The notes beneath the pieces are model-generated. The model was not told the origin of the DNA. It worked only from the letters and a program-made list of their open reading frames with translations, and did no database searches. The position numbers and the translations under genes were made by a program. A DNA stretch of 64,000 bases. It comes from JANWKQ01 sp964624635 (lineage in GTDB: Bacteria > Bacteroidota > Bacteroidia > CAIKAF01). The stretch spans positions 3,530-67,529 of the forward strand of contig CAZUXM010000010.1 in assembly GCA_964624635.1 (NCBI GenBank). The letters are read 5' to 3'. The stretch's first letter is position 1. Every line of letters begins with the position of its first letter. Shown piece by piece: positions 42,749 through 52,799 of the stretch.

Positions 42749-43465
42749 ATGGTCACAGCCAACAAAATGGTTGAGTTGAAAGATTTGGGCAAAATTAATT
42801 ATAAAACTGCCTGGGATTATCAATTGGAATTATTTGAGCAGACCAAAACCATTAAGCTAAAGAATCGTGATTTACCTGAAGAAGAACAATTAGCTACCTC
42901 CAATTATTTATTGTTATGCGAACACAACCATGTATACACCTTAGGTAAAAGTGGATTCATGGAAAACCTTCTGCTAAACAATCAGCAATTAAAAGACGAA
43001 GGAATAGAATTTTATCATATCAATCGTGGTGGTGATATTACCTATCATGGACCGGGCCAATTAACCGGATATCCCATTTTTGACCTTGATAATTTTAAAA
43101 CTGATATTATTGTTTATTTACGGGATTTAGAAGAGGCTATTATCGAGGTGATAGCAGAATATGGATTGAAAGGTGGAAGAATTGAAGGACTCACAGGTGT
43201 TTGGTTAGACTGGAATGATCCAAACAAAGCCCGTAAAATATGTGCTATGGGGGTACATACCAGCCGCTGGGTAACTATGCATGGGTTTGGACTCAATGTA
43301 AATACAGATTTAAAATACTTTGGACATATCATTCCATGTGGTATTATTGATAAATCGGTTACATCCATTGAACAGGAAGTAGGGAAAGTAAATATGGAAG
43401 AGGTTAAAAAGTTATGTATTGAAAAAATCTCTAAAGTATTTGGTGCCGATATTCAACTATTATAA
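42749..43465 (+). CDS. lipB: Lipoyl(octanoyl) transferase
   Basis: Moves octanoyl from ACP to lipoyl domains. 238 residues. The family motif NRGGDITYHGPGQLTGYPI is at 92-110; the catalytic Lys163 (RKICAMGVH) and Cys197 (IIPCGI) are 34 residues apart, the same spacing as in E. coli LipB. The start is ATG 42749; ATG 42767 (MVELKDLG) is a possible shorter start. No lipA is visible nearby. Confidence 0.95.
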   Translation: MVTANKMVELKDLGKINYKTAWDYQLELFEQTKTIKLKNRDLPEEEQLATSNYLLLCEHNHVYTLGKSGFMENLLLNNQQLKDEGIEFYHINRGGDITYHGPGQLTGYPIFDLDNFKTDIIVYLRDLEEAIIEVIAEYGLKGGRIEGLTGVWLDWNDPNKARKICAMGVHTSRWVTMHGFGLNVNTDLKYFGHIIPCGIIDKSVTSIEQEVGKVNMEEVKKLCIEKISKVFGADIQLL

Positions 43466-43470
43466 GCACT

Positions 43471-44772
43471 ATGTCTAATACTGTGTCATCTTTTTATTCC
43501 TCTGGAAAAGTTTTTATAGGGTTATTCATTGTTACTCTTATACTCATGCAGTATAAGCAACACAAAACAACCAATTTCGATTGTGAGATATGTTCTGATA
43601 AGGCAGGTTATTATATGTATTTGCCGGCTACTTTTTATTACGGTTTTAAGGCTGGTGCTTACCCGAAAAGCTTCGACCATGAACACGGCGATGGTTTTTA
43701 CCTGGATCATACAAATGATAAAGTAATAACAAAATTTACTACCGGTGTGGCTTTATTACAATTGCCGTTTTATACACTTGGTTATTGTATTGATAAAATT
43801 ATAGGAATCAATGCTCATCCATATTCTACTTATTATTTGTTTTTTATTAATCTGGGTTTAGCATGTTACTTGACTATTGGTTTATATACACTGTATAAAT
43901 GGTATGCCATATTTACCAACCCCCAGGCAGCTTGGTGGACAAGTTTATTAGCATTTATTGGTACTAATTTATTCTACTATACGATTGACGAAAGTTTAAT
44001 GAGTCATGCTTATTCTTTCTCGATGTTTGCTATTATGTTGTATGCTGTTTCAAAATATTACAATACCTCAAAAACAACATTTTTTATATTGTTTTGCATT
44101 GCTTCAGCTATGGCTATATTAATCCGACCTACCAATATTATCATGGTCCCGTTTAGTTTAATAATACAACCAACTACTTTATCTATTAAAAACTCATTGA
44201 TAAAGTTGATGAGTTTAAAAAATATCATTTATGGTATCACAATACTGAGCATGGTTATCTTACCACAATGTATTTACTGGAAATTTGCTTATAATCAATG
44301 GTTCGTCTGGTCATATCAGGGAGAAGGTTTTAGCTATTGGAGAAATCCTCAATTTCTAACAACTCTATTTTCTCCTCAAAGTGGATTATTTCCTTACACA
44401 CCTATAATGTTATTATCAATATTGTGTTTGCTATTCATTCGTGAAACTCCTCATAAATGGGCAATACTACTATTATTATTAGTCATTATTTACATGTTTT
44501 CTTCATGGCATAATCCATATTTTGGTGTTTGCAATTTTGGTAAAAGGCCCATAGTAGAGTACTATCCTGTTCTAATGATACCTATTCTGTTTTTAGTTTC
44601 AAAGATTCCCGTATACAAAAAGTGGCAGAAGTTTGGTGTTATTATTTTAATTTTTGTTCTCGTATATTATAATCTCATTTTCACTTTAGGTTTCAACACC
44701 TGCTTCTTTGGAAAGCCATGGGAATGGGAAGCTTTTGGTCTTTTATTGAAGAAAGTTTTCTTGTTTAAATAA
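43471..44772 (+). CDS. Polytopic membrane protein, possible GT-C glycosyltransferase
   Basis: 433 residues with about 9-11 hydrophobic segments. An early loop contains DKAGYYMYLPATFYYG and an FDHEHGDGFYLDHTND stretch, reminiscent of the first periplasmic loop of GT-C lipid-linked sugar transferases with acidic residues. Later IRPTNIIMVPF resembles a segment common in dolichyl-phosphate-mannose-type enzymes. I cannot assign a substrate. Six bp separate it from lipB, so it may share that transcript. Confidence 0.7.
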   Translation: MSNTVSSFYSSGKVFIGLFIVTLILMQYKQHKTTNFDCEICSDKAGYYMYLPATFYYGFKAGAYPKSFDHEHGDGFYLDHTNDKVITKFTTGVALLQLPFYTLGYCIDKIIGINAHPYSTYYLFFINLGLACYLTIGLYTLYKWYAIFTNPQAAWWTSLLAFIGTNLFYYTIDESLMSHAYSFSMFAIMLYAVSKYYNTSKTTFFILFCIASAMAILIRPTNIIMVPFSLIIQPTTLSIKNSLIKLMSLKNIIYGITILSMVILPQCIYWKFAYNQWFVWSYQGEGFSYWRNPQFLTTLFSPQSGLFPYTPIMLLSILCLLFIRETPHKWAILLLLLVIIYMFSSWHNPYFGVCNFGKRPIVEYYPVLMIPILFLVSKIPVYKKWQKFGVIILIFVLVYYNLIFTLGFNTCFFGKPWEWEAFGLLLKKVFLFK

Positions 44773-44871
44773 ATTTAAATGTATTCATTACAGCAGGGCA
44801 TTGCTAAGTTTGTCTCACTTTTTTAAACAATTTTTAAATCATTATATTTACTATTCAAACAAAGCATTTTT

Positions 44872-47256
44872 ATGATTAAACACAGATATTTATTTGTTCT
44901 GCTTATCATATTATTTAGTATCACTTCTTCTTTTCTTATGGCTCAAAAAGATTCCACTATTAAGAAGATTAACATGGATTCAGTTCTGAAAACTTATTTT
45001 AAAACCTCAGATACTAAAACACTTACTAAATCTGATTTTACTCAAAGAACTGAGTGGGCCTACGAAATATTAGATGATGCCGTAAATGTTTCTGAAATTT
45101 CATGGCAAGAACTTGCCGGAAAGGATCAGTTAAATGAAAACCGTAAGATTATTCGTGTTTTAAGAAAAGTTTTAAAACGACATACCAATAGTGATTTCAG
45201 AAATCTTCAGCTATACCGTAATATGCTGGTAGATATTCTTAATCAAAGCAATAACATTAGTAAATACTTAGAGGAAAAAAAACAAAACATCATTACCTCC
45301 AGAGAAAATATCATGACCATTCCTAAGGATTCTATTCTCTACGTGATGATAAAAACCAGTTTAGAAGACACCACAAAAAAAATAAGAACAAAAAGCCTCA
45401 AGAAAAAATGGGTGTTTACTGAAACCATGCTGAAAGAGAATTTGGATTCAGTGAATAGATGGATTTCGTTGTCATCACAACAAACAATCATGATTTCGAG
45501 TCTTTTACATAAAACAGACTCACTTATTCAACACGGTGGATTAAAAGCGTTTAATGGCGATTATCCATTTTTATGGAAAAAAGAATTAATGGATACTACA
45601 GTAGTTGTAGTAGATACATCAGCTAATGCTACTACTCCGGCACAGGATAATGATAAAATAATACGCTATTATGTAAAACGAAATCTTACCCGAATACTTT
45701 GGATACCCGTTATTGTATTTATTCTATTCTACATATGGATAAGGAGAAAATACAAAAGTTTAAAAACTACATCAAACGATATTCTTGAAAAAGATCATTA
45801 TCTGTTTTTTATCAAAGTAAGTCGGGTTATATCGGCTGTTATTATATGCCTTAACTTATTCCCCTTACTTGACGTACATGCTCCCTGGTTTTATTTGGTT
45901 ATAAACCAATGTATCATGATGGGCTCTGTTATCTATTTATTCTGGCAAAAAGATTTACGCATGCTGGTTCCACACGCTGTATTTTTATTGCTAATGATGA
46001 TTGGAATTACTATCAATAACAGCTTTGAACCAACCAATGCACAAAGATGGGTATTAATTATTCTCAATATTTTATCCTTTGTATCTGCTTTCTTTTTGTT
46101 TTCTCGAATTAAACATCTGCCACAACTTAAAAAAGCTGTTCGTTTGGTTACTGTTGTTTACATGTTGGTGAATTTGGCTGCTATTGTATGTAACTTATTA
46201 GGTCGCGTAATTATTTCAGAAGCATTAACCAATTCAGGTATCATTGGTATTACACAAATAATTGCTTTATCTGTATTTCTACAAATTATTTCGGAAGCAT
46301 TTTATTTACAATTGCTCAGTAGTAGGGTGAAAAGAAATATGCCACAAAATACTGAGTATCCAACAATACTCACTTCTTTAAATAAACCCATATACGTTTT
46401 TATATTAGTTGTTTGGGTGATGATGTTTACAGCTAATCTTTACACCTATGTAATGATGGAAGCAGCTTTGCTAAAGTTACTCACTACTTCTATTAATATA
46501 GGCAGTCTTTCATTTACAGTTGGAAATCTGGTGCTGTTTTTTGTGATTATTTGGATTGCCCACTTATTACAAAAATATATTGGGGCGTTTTTTGGTGATG
46601 CGGATGCAGATGGAGATGAGAACCTTGAAAACAAAAAGGGGCGTTCTCGAATGATGGTAATCAAACTGGTTGTTTTATGTTTAGGATATTTGCTTGCGGT
46701 AGGGGTTTCCGGGCTTCCATTAGATAAAATCACCATTATCATCGGAGCACTCGGCGTCGGTGTCGGTATGGGTTTACAAAACATTGTCAATAATTTTGTT
46801 TCGGGGGTGGTGCTAATTTTTGACCGTCCATTACAAATTGGTGATACCATTGAGGTAAGTGGAAGTAGTGGTAAAGTAAAAAACATTGGTATCCGTTCAA
46901 GTACTATTTTAACCGATGATGGAGCTGAAGTAATTATTCCTAATGGTGATATTTTATCACGCCCCATTACCAACTGGACTTTAAGCAATAACCAGCGTAG
47001 GATTATTCTACATTTTAATTTAAAAAATGCTGATAGAGATACCATTATCCCCATCATTCACGAAGTGGTGAAAACCACAGATGGTTCGGTTACAGAAAAA
47101 GATCCGGTAATTCTATTTGAAAGTTTAAAAGAAAACGAAATGCGTATAAAAATTTTCTTCTGGTGTAATAATGCCGGAAAAAATGATTGGTTAAAAAGCG
47201 AAGTTCGTTATTTGTTGTATAGCAAATTCAGAGAAAAGGGAATTATAGTGATGTAA
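44872..47256 (+). CDS. Large MscS-family mechanosensitive channel
   Basis: 794 residues. Signal peptide (about 1-24), an extracytoplasmic helical domain (about 25-265) rich in Lys, then about ten transmembrane helices (about 270-600) and the MscS core: the pore helix with LGVGVGMGLQNIVNNFVSG (about 628-646), the beta domain (FDRPLQIGDTIEVSGSSGKV) and the cytoplasmic alpha/beta domain. The architecture is that of the MscK/MscM-like large members, though shorter. Releases solutes on osmotic downshift. The 99 bp upstream carry no obvious gene. Confidence 0.92.
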   Translation: MIKHRYLFVLLIILFSITSSFLMAQKDSTIKKINMDSVLKTYFKTSDTKTLTKSDFTQRTEWAYEILDDAVNVSEISWQELAGKDQLNENRKIIRVLRKVLKRHTNSDFRNLQLYRNMLVDILNQSNNISKYLEEKKQNIITSRENIMTIPKDSILYVMIKTSLEDTTKKIRTKSLKKKWVFTETMLKENLDSVNRWISLSSQQTIMISSLLHKTDSLIQHGGLKAFNGDYPFLWKKELMDTTVVVVDTSANATTPAQDNDKIIRYYVKRNLTRILWIPVIVFILFYIWIRRKYKSLKTTSNDILEKDHYLFFIKVSRVISAVIICLNLFPLLDVHAPWFYLVINQCIMMGSVIYLFWQKDLRMLVPHAVFLLLMMIGITINNSFEPTNAQRWVLIILNILSFVSAFFLFSRIKHLPQLKKAVRLVTVVYMLVNLAAIVCNLLGRVIISEALTNSGIIGITQIIALSVFLQIISEAFYLQLLSSRVKRNMPQNTEYPTILTSLNKPIYVFILVVWVMMFTANLYTYVMMEAALLKLLTTSINIGSLSFTVGNLVLFFVIIWIAHLLQKYIGAFFGDADADGDENLENKKGRSRMMVIKLVVLCLGYLLAVGVSGLPLDKITIIIGALGVGVGMGLQNIVNNFVSGVVLIFDRPLQIGDTIEVSGSSGKVKNIGIRSSTILTDDGAEVIIPNGDILSRPITNWTLSNNQRRIILHFNLKNADRDTIIPIIHEVVKTTDGSVTEKDPVILFESLKENEMRIKIFFWCNNAGKNDWLKSEVRYLLYSKFREKGIIVM

Positions 47257-47278
47257 CCATCATCTTAAAGTGTTTAAA

Positions 47279-47800
47279 CTACGGTTTTACATTCACCCAT
47301 AAACTGTTGATGTTTTTCAGCAAGGTTAATTTTGTATATTCAAATTGGGCCGAATATTCTTTGTCTTTAAAATCATTCCAACATTTATTGAATTGCTCCG
47401 GTTTCCAATCTCGGTTACCAATGGTAATATGAGGGTGAAATACATAGGGGCGTTTTTTATTTAATCCTGAGAATCTTTCATAAAAACGAGTATTAAACAT
47501 CTCATACAAGTGCATCAGTTGGGAATTTTCTACCACATCAATATATACCACTCTTTGATTAAACCGTTGGTAATTTTTTAATTGTATGGTAAATGGGGGG
47601 CATGTAAACTCGTTGAGTTCCTCCAATAATTCGGTTTCATTTCCCCAGAAAAACGGAGGTATGATGGTAATATGTGCAGGTGATTTTAATACGGATTTGG
47701 TATGGTACGTAACCGAAATATGCCTTTTAAGGTTTTCAATCTCTGAGCGTAAAGGCTCAGGTAAAGTAATGGCAATAAAGTATGAGTGATTTTGTGGCAT
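47279..47800 (-). CDS. 2'-5' RNA ligase / cyclic phosphodiesterase-like (2H) protein
   Basis: 173 residues with the two H-x-T motifs of the 2H phosphoesterase superfamily: SPAHITIIPPF (about 40-50) and FHPHITIGNRD (about 121-131). The family acts on 2',3'-cyclic phosphates or 2'-5' linkages in RNA; the true substrate in Bacteroidota is not known. It starts 12 bp after the GH1 gene stop on the same strand and may be co-transcribed with it. Confidence 0.87.
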   Translation of the reverse strand: MPQNHSYFIAITLPEPLRSEIENLKRHISVTYHTKSVLKSPAHITIIPPFFWGNETELLEELNEFTCPPFTIQLKNYQRFNQRVVYIDVVENSQLMHLYEMFNTRFYERFSGLNKKRPYVFHPHITIGNRDWKPEQFNKCWNDFKDKEYSAQFEYTKLTLLKNINSLWVNVKP

Positions 47801-47812
47801 GAATCAAAACAA

Positions 47813-49255
47813 CTATTTCAAAAACTCTTTAAACCATAAACCACTATCCTTGATAGTTCTTTTTTGGGTTCCGTAATCTACATGTACCAAACCAAAGCGG
47901 GGATGATATCCTTCAGCCCATTCAAAATTATCCAGTAATGACCATACAAAGTATCCATGTACCGGAACGCCTTCGTTTTTGGCTCTTAATACCTGTGCTA
48001 AATAATCTTTAAAATATTGTACCCTTTTTACATCATGTACTTTATCTCCTTCTACTTTATCAGGGAAAGCAGCACCGTTTTCGGTTACAAAAATTTTCTT
48101 TACTCCTTTATAGGCTGCCAGTTGTTTTATTACCTGATAAATTCCTTCCGGATATACTTCCCATTTCATATCCGTTAATTCACTTTCATCTTTTACCAAC
48201 TTGGTTGGTTTTACTTGGTTGGCCCATAACACTGGAGGAAATGCCGAATGGGTAGCTACAATGCGAAAATAATTTTGCACGCCATGGAAATCAAAATCAA
48301 AAATCATTTTTTCTTCGTCACCAGGCTGCATATGTTTTTCAACTTCCTTGATATAAGAAAAGTCTTTAGATGGATATCCTAATCCTAATGCAGGTTCAAT
48401 AAATAAACGATTGAGTAATGCATCCATTCGTTTGGCTGCACCCAAGTGTTTAGGAGAATTATCTTTGGGGTGAATGGCCGACATAGAATAGGTAGTACCT
48501 ACATTTGCTCCTTGTACCAAGTTTCTTACAATACGCCCCCCCTCTGCCTGACATAATACAACGTGGTGTATCACCTTAGGATATTTACCTAAACTTTTTT
48601 TGCCGGGAGCATGCATTCCGGTCATATAACCCAAACCCGTAAATGCAGCAGGTTCATTAAAAATCATCCAATTTTTTACTCTATCCCCAAAACTTTTAGC
48701 GCATAATGTAACATATTCATTAAACCAATTGATTACCTCGCGGTTAGCCCACCCCCCCCTATCTTCTAGAGCTTGGGGTATATCCCAATGGTATAAAGTA
48801 ACCCAGGGTTCGACCCCCATTTCCAAACAAGTATTTATTACTTGATTATAAAACTCAATACCTTTTTGGTTAACCTCTCCTATACCGTTTGGAAGAATTC
48901 TACTCCACGCAATAGAAAAACGAAACACATTCATGTTCATTTGACCAATCAATCCAATATCCTCTTTATATCGGTGATAAAAATCACAGGCGATGTCTCC
49001 ATTTTCATTGTTTTTAATCTTTCCCTTAGTATGGGTAAACGTGTCCCATACAGAGGGTCCTTTTCCATCAACATTCCATGCACCTTCAATTTGATATGCT
49101 GCCGTTGCAGCACCCCATTTAAAATCAGGACCAAAATCATTCTTGCTCATCTCTAACCAATCTTTGTCTAACACCCCCTTAGCCAGTAACTTAGGTATGA
49201 TTAAACCGGCTGCTCCGGTGATAGCAAGAGCTTTTACAGCTTCTCTTCTTTTCAT
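47813..49255 (-). CDS. Exported GH1 family beta-glucosidase
   Basis: 480 residues. The GH1 barrel starts with FKWGAATAAYQIEG (46-59). The acid/base Glu201 is in MIFNEPAAF and the nucleophile Glu390 in FVTENGAAF; NFEWAEGYHPRFGLVHVDY is near the C-terminus. Before the enzyme lies MKRREAVKALAITGAAGLII, which has the twin arginine and moderate hydrophobicity of a Tat signal. Most GH1 enzymes are cytoplasmic, so a Tat-exported one is noteworthy. Substrate likely a beta-glucoside or related beta-glycoside; not determined by sequence. Confidence 0.92.
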   Translation of the reverse strand: MKRREAVKALAITGAAGLIIPKLLAKGVLDKDWLEMSKNDFGPDFKWGAATAAYQIEGAWNVDGKGPSVWDTFTHTKGKIKNNENGDIACDFYHRYKEDIGLIGQMNMNVFRFSIAWSRILPNGIGEVNQKGIEFYNQVINTCLEMGVEPWVTLYHWDIPQALEDRGGWANREVINWFNEYVTLCAKSFGDRVKNWMIFNEPAAFTGLGYMTGMHAPGKKSLGKYPKVIHHVVLCQAEGGRIVRNLVQGANVGTTYSMSAIHPKDNSPKHLGAAKRMDALLNRLFIEPALGLGYPSKDFSYIKEVEKHMQPGDEEKMIFDFDFHGVQNYFRIVATHSAFPPVLWANQVKPTKLVKDESELTDMKWEVYPEGIYQVIKQLAAYKGVKKIFVTENGAAFPDKVEGDKVHDVKRVQYFKDYLAQVLRAKNEGVPVHGYFVWSLLDNFEWAEGYHPRFGLVHVDYGTQKRTIKDSGLWFKEFLK

Positions 49256-49339
49256 GTTTATTAAGCTTTATACTGAACTATCAACACACTGCGGTGTATT
49301 ATAGATCGTTATAAATATCTATAATTAATTGATATAATC

Positions 49340-49347
49340 TACCTTTG
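49340..49347 (+). promoter_or_regulatory. -7 element (TACCTTTG) before the coiled-coil gene
   Basis: TACCTTTG, a perfect TAnnTTTG, ends 11 bp before the ATG at 49359. A -33 TTG at the normal distance is not clear. Confidence 0.55.
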
Positions 49348-49358
49348 CATTAAATTGA

Positions 49359-50261
49359 ATGGCTATGTCAGAACAAAAATCTTCCGGTAAAAATATTCTC
49401 ATTGGAGTTTTAGGATTATTATTGGTTGCTTCCGTTGCAGGAAATGTATTCCAATTTTTTAATACCAAGGAAATTATTCACGAAAGAGAGGTTACCAAAC
49501 TGGTCGTTGATTCATTAAGCATCCGTAAAGAAAGATTAGAAGCAGAATATAATGCTTCCATTTCCACTTTGGAACAATACAAGGGTGAAAATGCTCAGAT
49601 GGATTCTTTGCTTCAGGAAGCTTATGCCAAAATTGAAGATCAAAAGAAAAAAATTAATAAGCTGATTAACGATAATCAGGATTACCAGATCTTACAACAA
49701 CGTATGGCTGAGATGAAAGAGACAGTGGAGATTTATAGAAAAGAAATTGAACGATTACAGGCTGAAAACAATCAATTACGTTCAGAAAATACAGAGCTTT
49801 TAGTAAAAGTAGATCAAACTACCACTGAAAATAAAGACTTGAAAGGGAAAGTAGATGTGGCAAGTAGATTAAAAGTAACCAGTATGAGTTTAAAAGGATT
49901 GAGTGTAACCAATGGTGGTAAAGAAAAACCTACTGATAAAGCAAGCAAAACTGAACGTATAAGTATTACCTATACTTTGGATGAAAATCCATTGGTAGAA
50001 ACCGGATCACATACTATTTATTTCCGTATTGTTAATCCAGAGGGCTTTATTTTAGCAGATGCCGGACAAAGTGTTAGGAAATTCAAGTCAGAAAAAGGCG
50101 ATGACATTGCATATTCAAGAAGCGTTACCATTAATTATGATGGTTCTAAAGTAACCAAAACCATTACCTGGGATCAGGATGCATTTAATGCCGGCCAATA
50201 CAAGGTAGAAGTATATATTGACGGGTACTTTGCCGGAGTGGATAAATTGAGTTTAAACTAA
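49359..50261 (+). CDS. Membrane-anchored coiled-coil protein, unknown
   Basis: 300 residues. One transmembrane segment near the N-terminus (about 13-35, ILIGVLGLLLVASVAGNVF), then a long coiled coil (about 45-170, for example EIERLQAENNQLRSENTELL) and a C-terminal beta domain (about 180-300, RISITYTLDENPLVETGSH). Topology would place the coil and domain in the periplasm. It ends in TAATG, the A of the stop being the first base of the DUF4296 start codon, so the two are translationally coupled. The C-terminal domain resembles ones common in Bacteroidota but I cannot name it. Confidence 0.78.
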   Translation: MAMSEQKSSGKNILIGVLGLLLVASVAGNVFQFFNTKEIIHEREVTKLVVDSLSIRKERLEAEYNASISTLEQYKGENAQMDSLLQEAYAKIEDQKKKINKLINDNQDYQILQQRMAEMKETVEIYRKEIERLQAENNQLRSENTELLVKVDQTTTENKDLKGKVDVASRLKVTSMSLKGLSVTNGGKEKPTDKASKTERISITYTLDENPLVETGSHTIYFRIVNPEGFILADAGQSVRKFKSEKGDDIAYSRSVTINYDGSKVTKTITWDQDAFNAGQYKVEVYIDGYFAGVDKLSLN

Positions 50262-50629
50262 TGCATTTTCGCAACATAGCAATTTTAGCTGTATTTTTTA
50301 TTTTATCATGCCAGCAGCAAAAAAAAGCAGATATACTTTCCATTGAAAAAATGGCGGATATCATTACAGATATCCAATTATTAGATGCAGCTTATAAACT
50401 TGATTTGTTACCTGATGATTATAAAAGCCAGCCTCAAAAATATTATTTGGAAATACTTGAATATCACCAAACAGATAGCATGATATACAATAAAAGCATG
50501 CAGTTTTATGCCGAAAATCCTATGTTATTAAAAAAGATATATCAAAAAGTAGAAAATAACATTCAGATACAAGGGGGGAAATCCAAGCCTGATCAACAAA
50601 AGACCTCTACTTCACAGAAAGCACCTTAA
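50261..50629 (+). CDS. DUF4296 lipoprotein
   Basis: 122 residues. Lipoprotein signal with VFFILSC, Cys17 lipid-modified. The DUF4296 core is visible: IEKMADIITDIQLLDAAYKL (about 29-48) and EYHQTDSMIYNKSMQFYAEN (about 71-90). The tail is Lys/Ser/Gln-rich. Function unknown. Its last 23 bp overlap the 3' end of the convergent PorE-like gene. Confidence 0.85.
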   Translation: MHFRNIAILAVFFILSCQQQKKADILSIEKMADIITDIQLLDAAYKLDLLPDDYKSQPQKYYLEILEYHQTDSMIYNKSMQFYAENPMLLKKIYQKVENNIQIQGGKSKPDQQKTSTSQKAP

Positions 50630-52787
50630 TTTCTACTCTACGGTTTGACTGATGCTCTTCTTCTGAACATTCAACCCCATCTTTACAACCGTTCACCAGT
50701 TTTTCTTCACCATATCCTTTGGCAAGTAAATTCTCTTTTAATACCCCTTTTTTGATGAGATAATCAACACATGATTGGGCTCTTTTTTGAGAAAGACTCT
50801 TGTTTTGTGCTGCTGAACCTCTGGAGTCGGTATGGGCACTTAATTCTACTTTGATGTTAGCATTTTCTAAAAGGAAGGCCGCTAGTTTTTCTAATTCTTC
50901 TGTGCTTTCTATACGAAGGGTAGCTTTGTTATAATCAAAATAGATGTTGTTGATTACAAATACATCTCCTTTTTTAATCATCTCCATTTCGAAAGTAAGA
51001 TCCAACTTATCCACGTCTTTATCTACACGTGTATTAAAGCTGCCTTCTCCGTCTTTGTGACTATGATAGTGAGTAGATACCGAATAGTCTTTTTTACGGT
51101 CAGAGATTATACGAACATATCCGTCCTTATCTGCTTCATATTCGTTCATTACACCAGCACTCTTCAGTTTTACTTTTGCACCGGGCAATGGTTTTTTAGT
51201 TTCTTTATCAACGATTAAAAGATTAACAGCCACTTTTAATGACTTCATCTGTAAAAGAGCATTAAAGTCTTCTGATTGTAATTTTCCTACGGTAGAAACA
51301 TTGTATTCACCCTCTTGTTCATAGTCTTCTTTATTGGTTATTACTTGATATTTAGAATTCTTTTTAAGGGTGTACGCAAATTTACCAAGACTATCCGTAG
51401 TAACTTCTTCCTCAGTGCCTGTAGTTAGATTTTTTACGGTTACTTTTGTATTAGGTAAGGGTGTTTTTTCAGTATTATTTTCTGTTACCAAACCATTAAT
51501 GGTGAATACAGGAACAAACATGTTGGTTTGGTAAATTCTGTCATAAAAATCACCTCTGTTACTGGCAAAATAAGCGATATTTCCTTCCTTGTTGGTAGTA
51601 ATAGAAAAATCATCAAAACGGGTATTGAGAGGATATCCTAAATTTTCAGGCTCATCAAACATCCCAGATGTATGATTGTGACGTGAAAGAAAAATATCAA
51701 AACCTCCCAATCCTACATGTCCTTTTGAAGCAAAAAACAAATCTCCGTCATGTGAAATATATGGAAACATATCATCATAAGCAGTATTGATTTTAGCTCC
51801 CAGGTTTTCGGGATTTGACCATGCTCCATTGGTAAAAGTAGATTTGTAAATATCTGATTTACCAAATCCGCCGGGCTTGTCTGATGAAAAATACATGGTA
51901 TTTCCATCAGGGGTGAAACAAGCATGCGCTATATTATAATCTATATTATTAAACTCAAATGCTTTTAAATCTTTTCCTGTTTTAGGAAATGTTTTTGCAT
52001 CCACAGTAGTAGAAAATAATCCTAATCGTATGATGTCTTTTTTGCCATAGGTACCTGGAATATTCATGGTAATCATAGCGGTACCTGTAACTTCACTAAT
52101 AGCATACGGACCATCATGAGGTACACGATGTTTGGCAGTACCCAGCTTTACCATTTTAGCCGAAGTGTATTCTCCTTTTTTATTGGGTGATGATACATAA
52201 GTGTTAACGAAAAATGTTTGATCCCATCCGAAAGAACGATTCACAAATGCCTGATTGTGCCTATACGAAGTGAATAAAATTTTGTCGCCATATACCATAG
52301 GTGAAAAATCTCCATATCCTTTGCTGAATGGCATTTTTTTAATGGTATAATTGGCACTGTCTAATTTAAGATCTGTAAAATAGGTTTTGTCTAAAATATA
52401 TTCTTTGGCCCATTTATTTTCAGTATCCGTTGCCAATATTACCTGCATAATGGCATTTGCCTCTTCATATTTTCCTAACGTTCTTAATACTTCAGCATAA
52501 TTATGATCGTCTTCATTGTTGCAATATCCGGCTTTAAACAAAGCTTCGTACATTTTTGCTGATTCAGTATAATTGTGAGATAAGTAATAGGATAAAGCTG
52601 CACGGCGAACTACTTCCCAATTTTGGTTTTTACCTTTAATGGTTTGTGTACTAAGGTCCTTATAAATGGGTGCTGCAGATTCAAAAGCCAACACGTTATA
52701 ATAATCATCTGCCAGTTTTTTTCTAAGACCTTGTGAGTGAAGTACACCAACACATGAGACAAGTATAATGATGAAATATTTTTTCAT
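50607..52787 (-). CDS. OmpA-family protein, PorE-like (T9SS-associated)
   Basis: 726 residues: signal peptide (1-18), TPR-like helices (about 20-145), PD40/WD40-like propeller repeats (about 150-425, with TPDGNTMYFSSDKPGGFGKS), carboxypeptidase-regulatory-like domain (about 435-600) and an OmpA peptidoglycan-binding domain (about 605-726, IYFDYNKATLRIESTEELEK, LSAHTDSRGSAAQNKSLSQK, NRRVEIKV). This order matches PorE of the type IX secretion system, which links the outer-membrane complex to peptidoglycan. The PorP/SprF-like gene is 12 bp upstream in the same operon, supporting the role. Multiple PorE-like paralogs are usual in one genome, so this need not be the core copy. Confidence 0.87.
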   Translation of the reverse strand: MKKYFIIILVSCVGVLHSQGLRKKLADDYYNVLAFESAAPIYKDLSTQTIKGKNQNWEVVRRAALSYYLSHNYTESAKMYEALFKAGYCNNEDDHNYAEVLRTLGKYEEANAIMQVILATDTENKWAKEYILDKTYFTDLKLDSANYTIKKMPFSKGYGDFSPMVYGDKILFTSYRHNQAFVNRSFGWDQTFFVNTYVSSPNKKGEYTSAKMVKLGTAKHRVPHDGPYAISEVTGTAMITMNIPGTYGKKDIIRLGLFSTTVDAKTFPKTGKDLKAFEFNNIDYNIAHACFTPDGNTMYFSSDKPGGFGKSDIYKSTFTNGAWSNPENLGAKINTAYDDMFPYISHDGDLFFASKGHVGLGGFDIFLSRHNHTSGMFDEPENLGYPLNTRFDDFSITTNKEGNIAYFASNRGDFYDRIYQTNMFVPVFTINGLVTENNTEKTPLPNTKVTVKNLTTGTEEEVTTDSLGKFAYTLKKNSKYQVITNKEDYEQEGEYNVSTVGKLQSEDFNALLQMKSLKVAVNLLIVDKETKKPLPGAKVKLKSAGVMNEYEADKDGYVRIISDRKKDYSVSTHYHSHKDGEGSFNTRVDKDVDKLDLTFEMEMIKKGDVFVINNIYFDYNKATLRIESTEELEKLAAFLLENANIKVELSAHTDSRGSAAQNKSLSQKRAQSCVDYLIKKGVLKENLLAKGYGEEKLVNGCKDGVECSEEEHQSNRRVEIKVLSVK

Positions 52788-52799
52788 GGATGTGTACCT

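Noticed and set aside
46446..47057. 203-aa minus-strand ORF within the MscS gene
   Set aside because: Antisense shadow of the conserved channel domain; composition is atypical.
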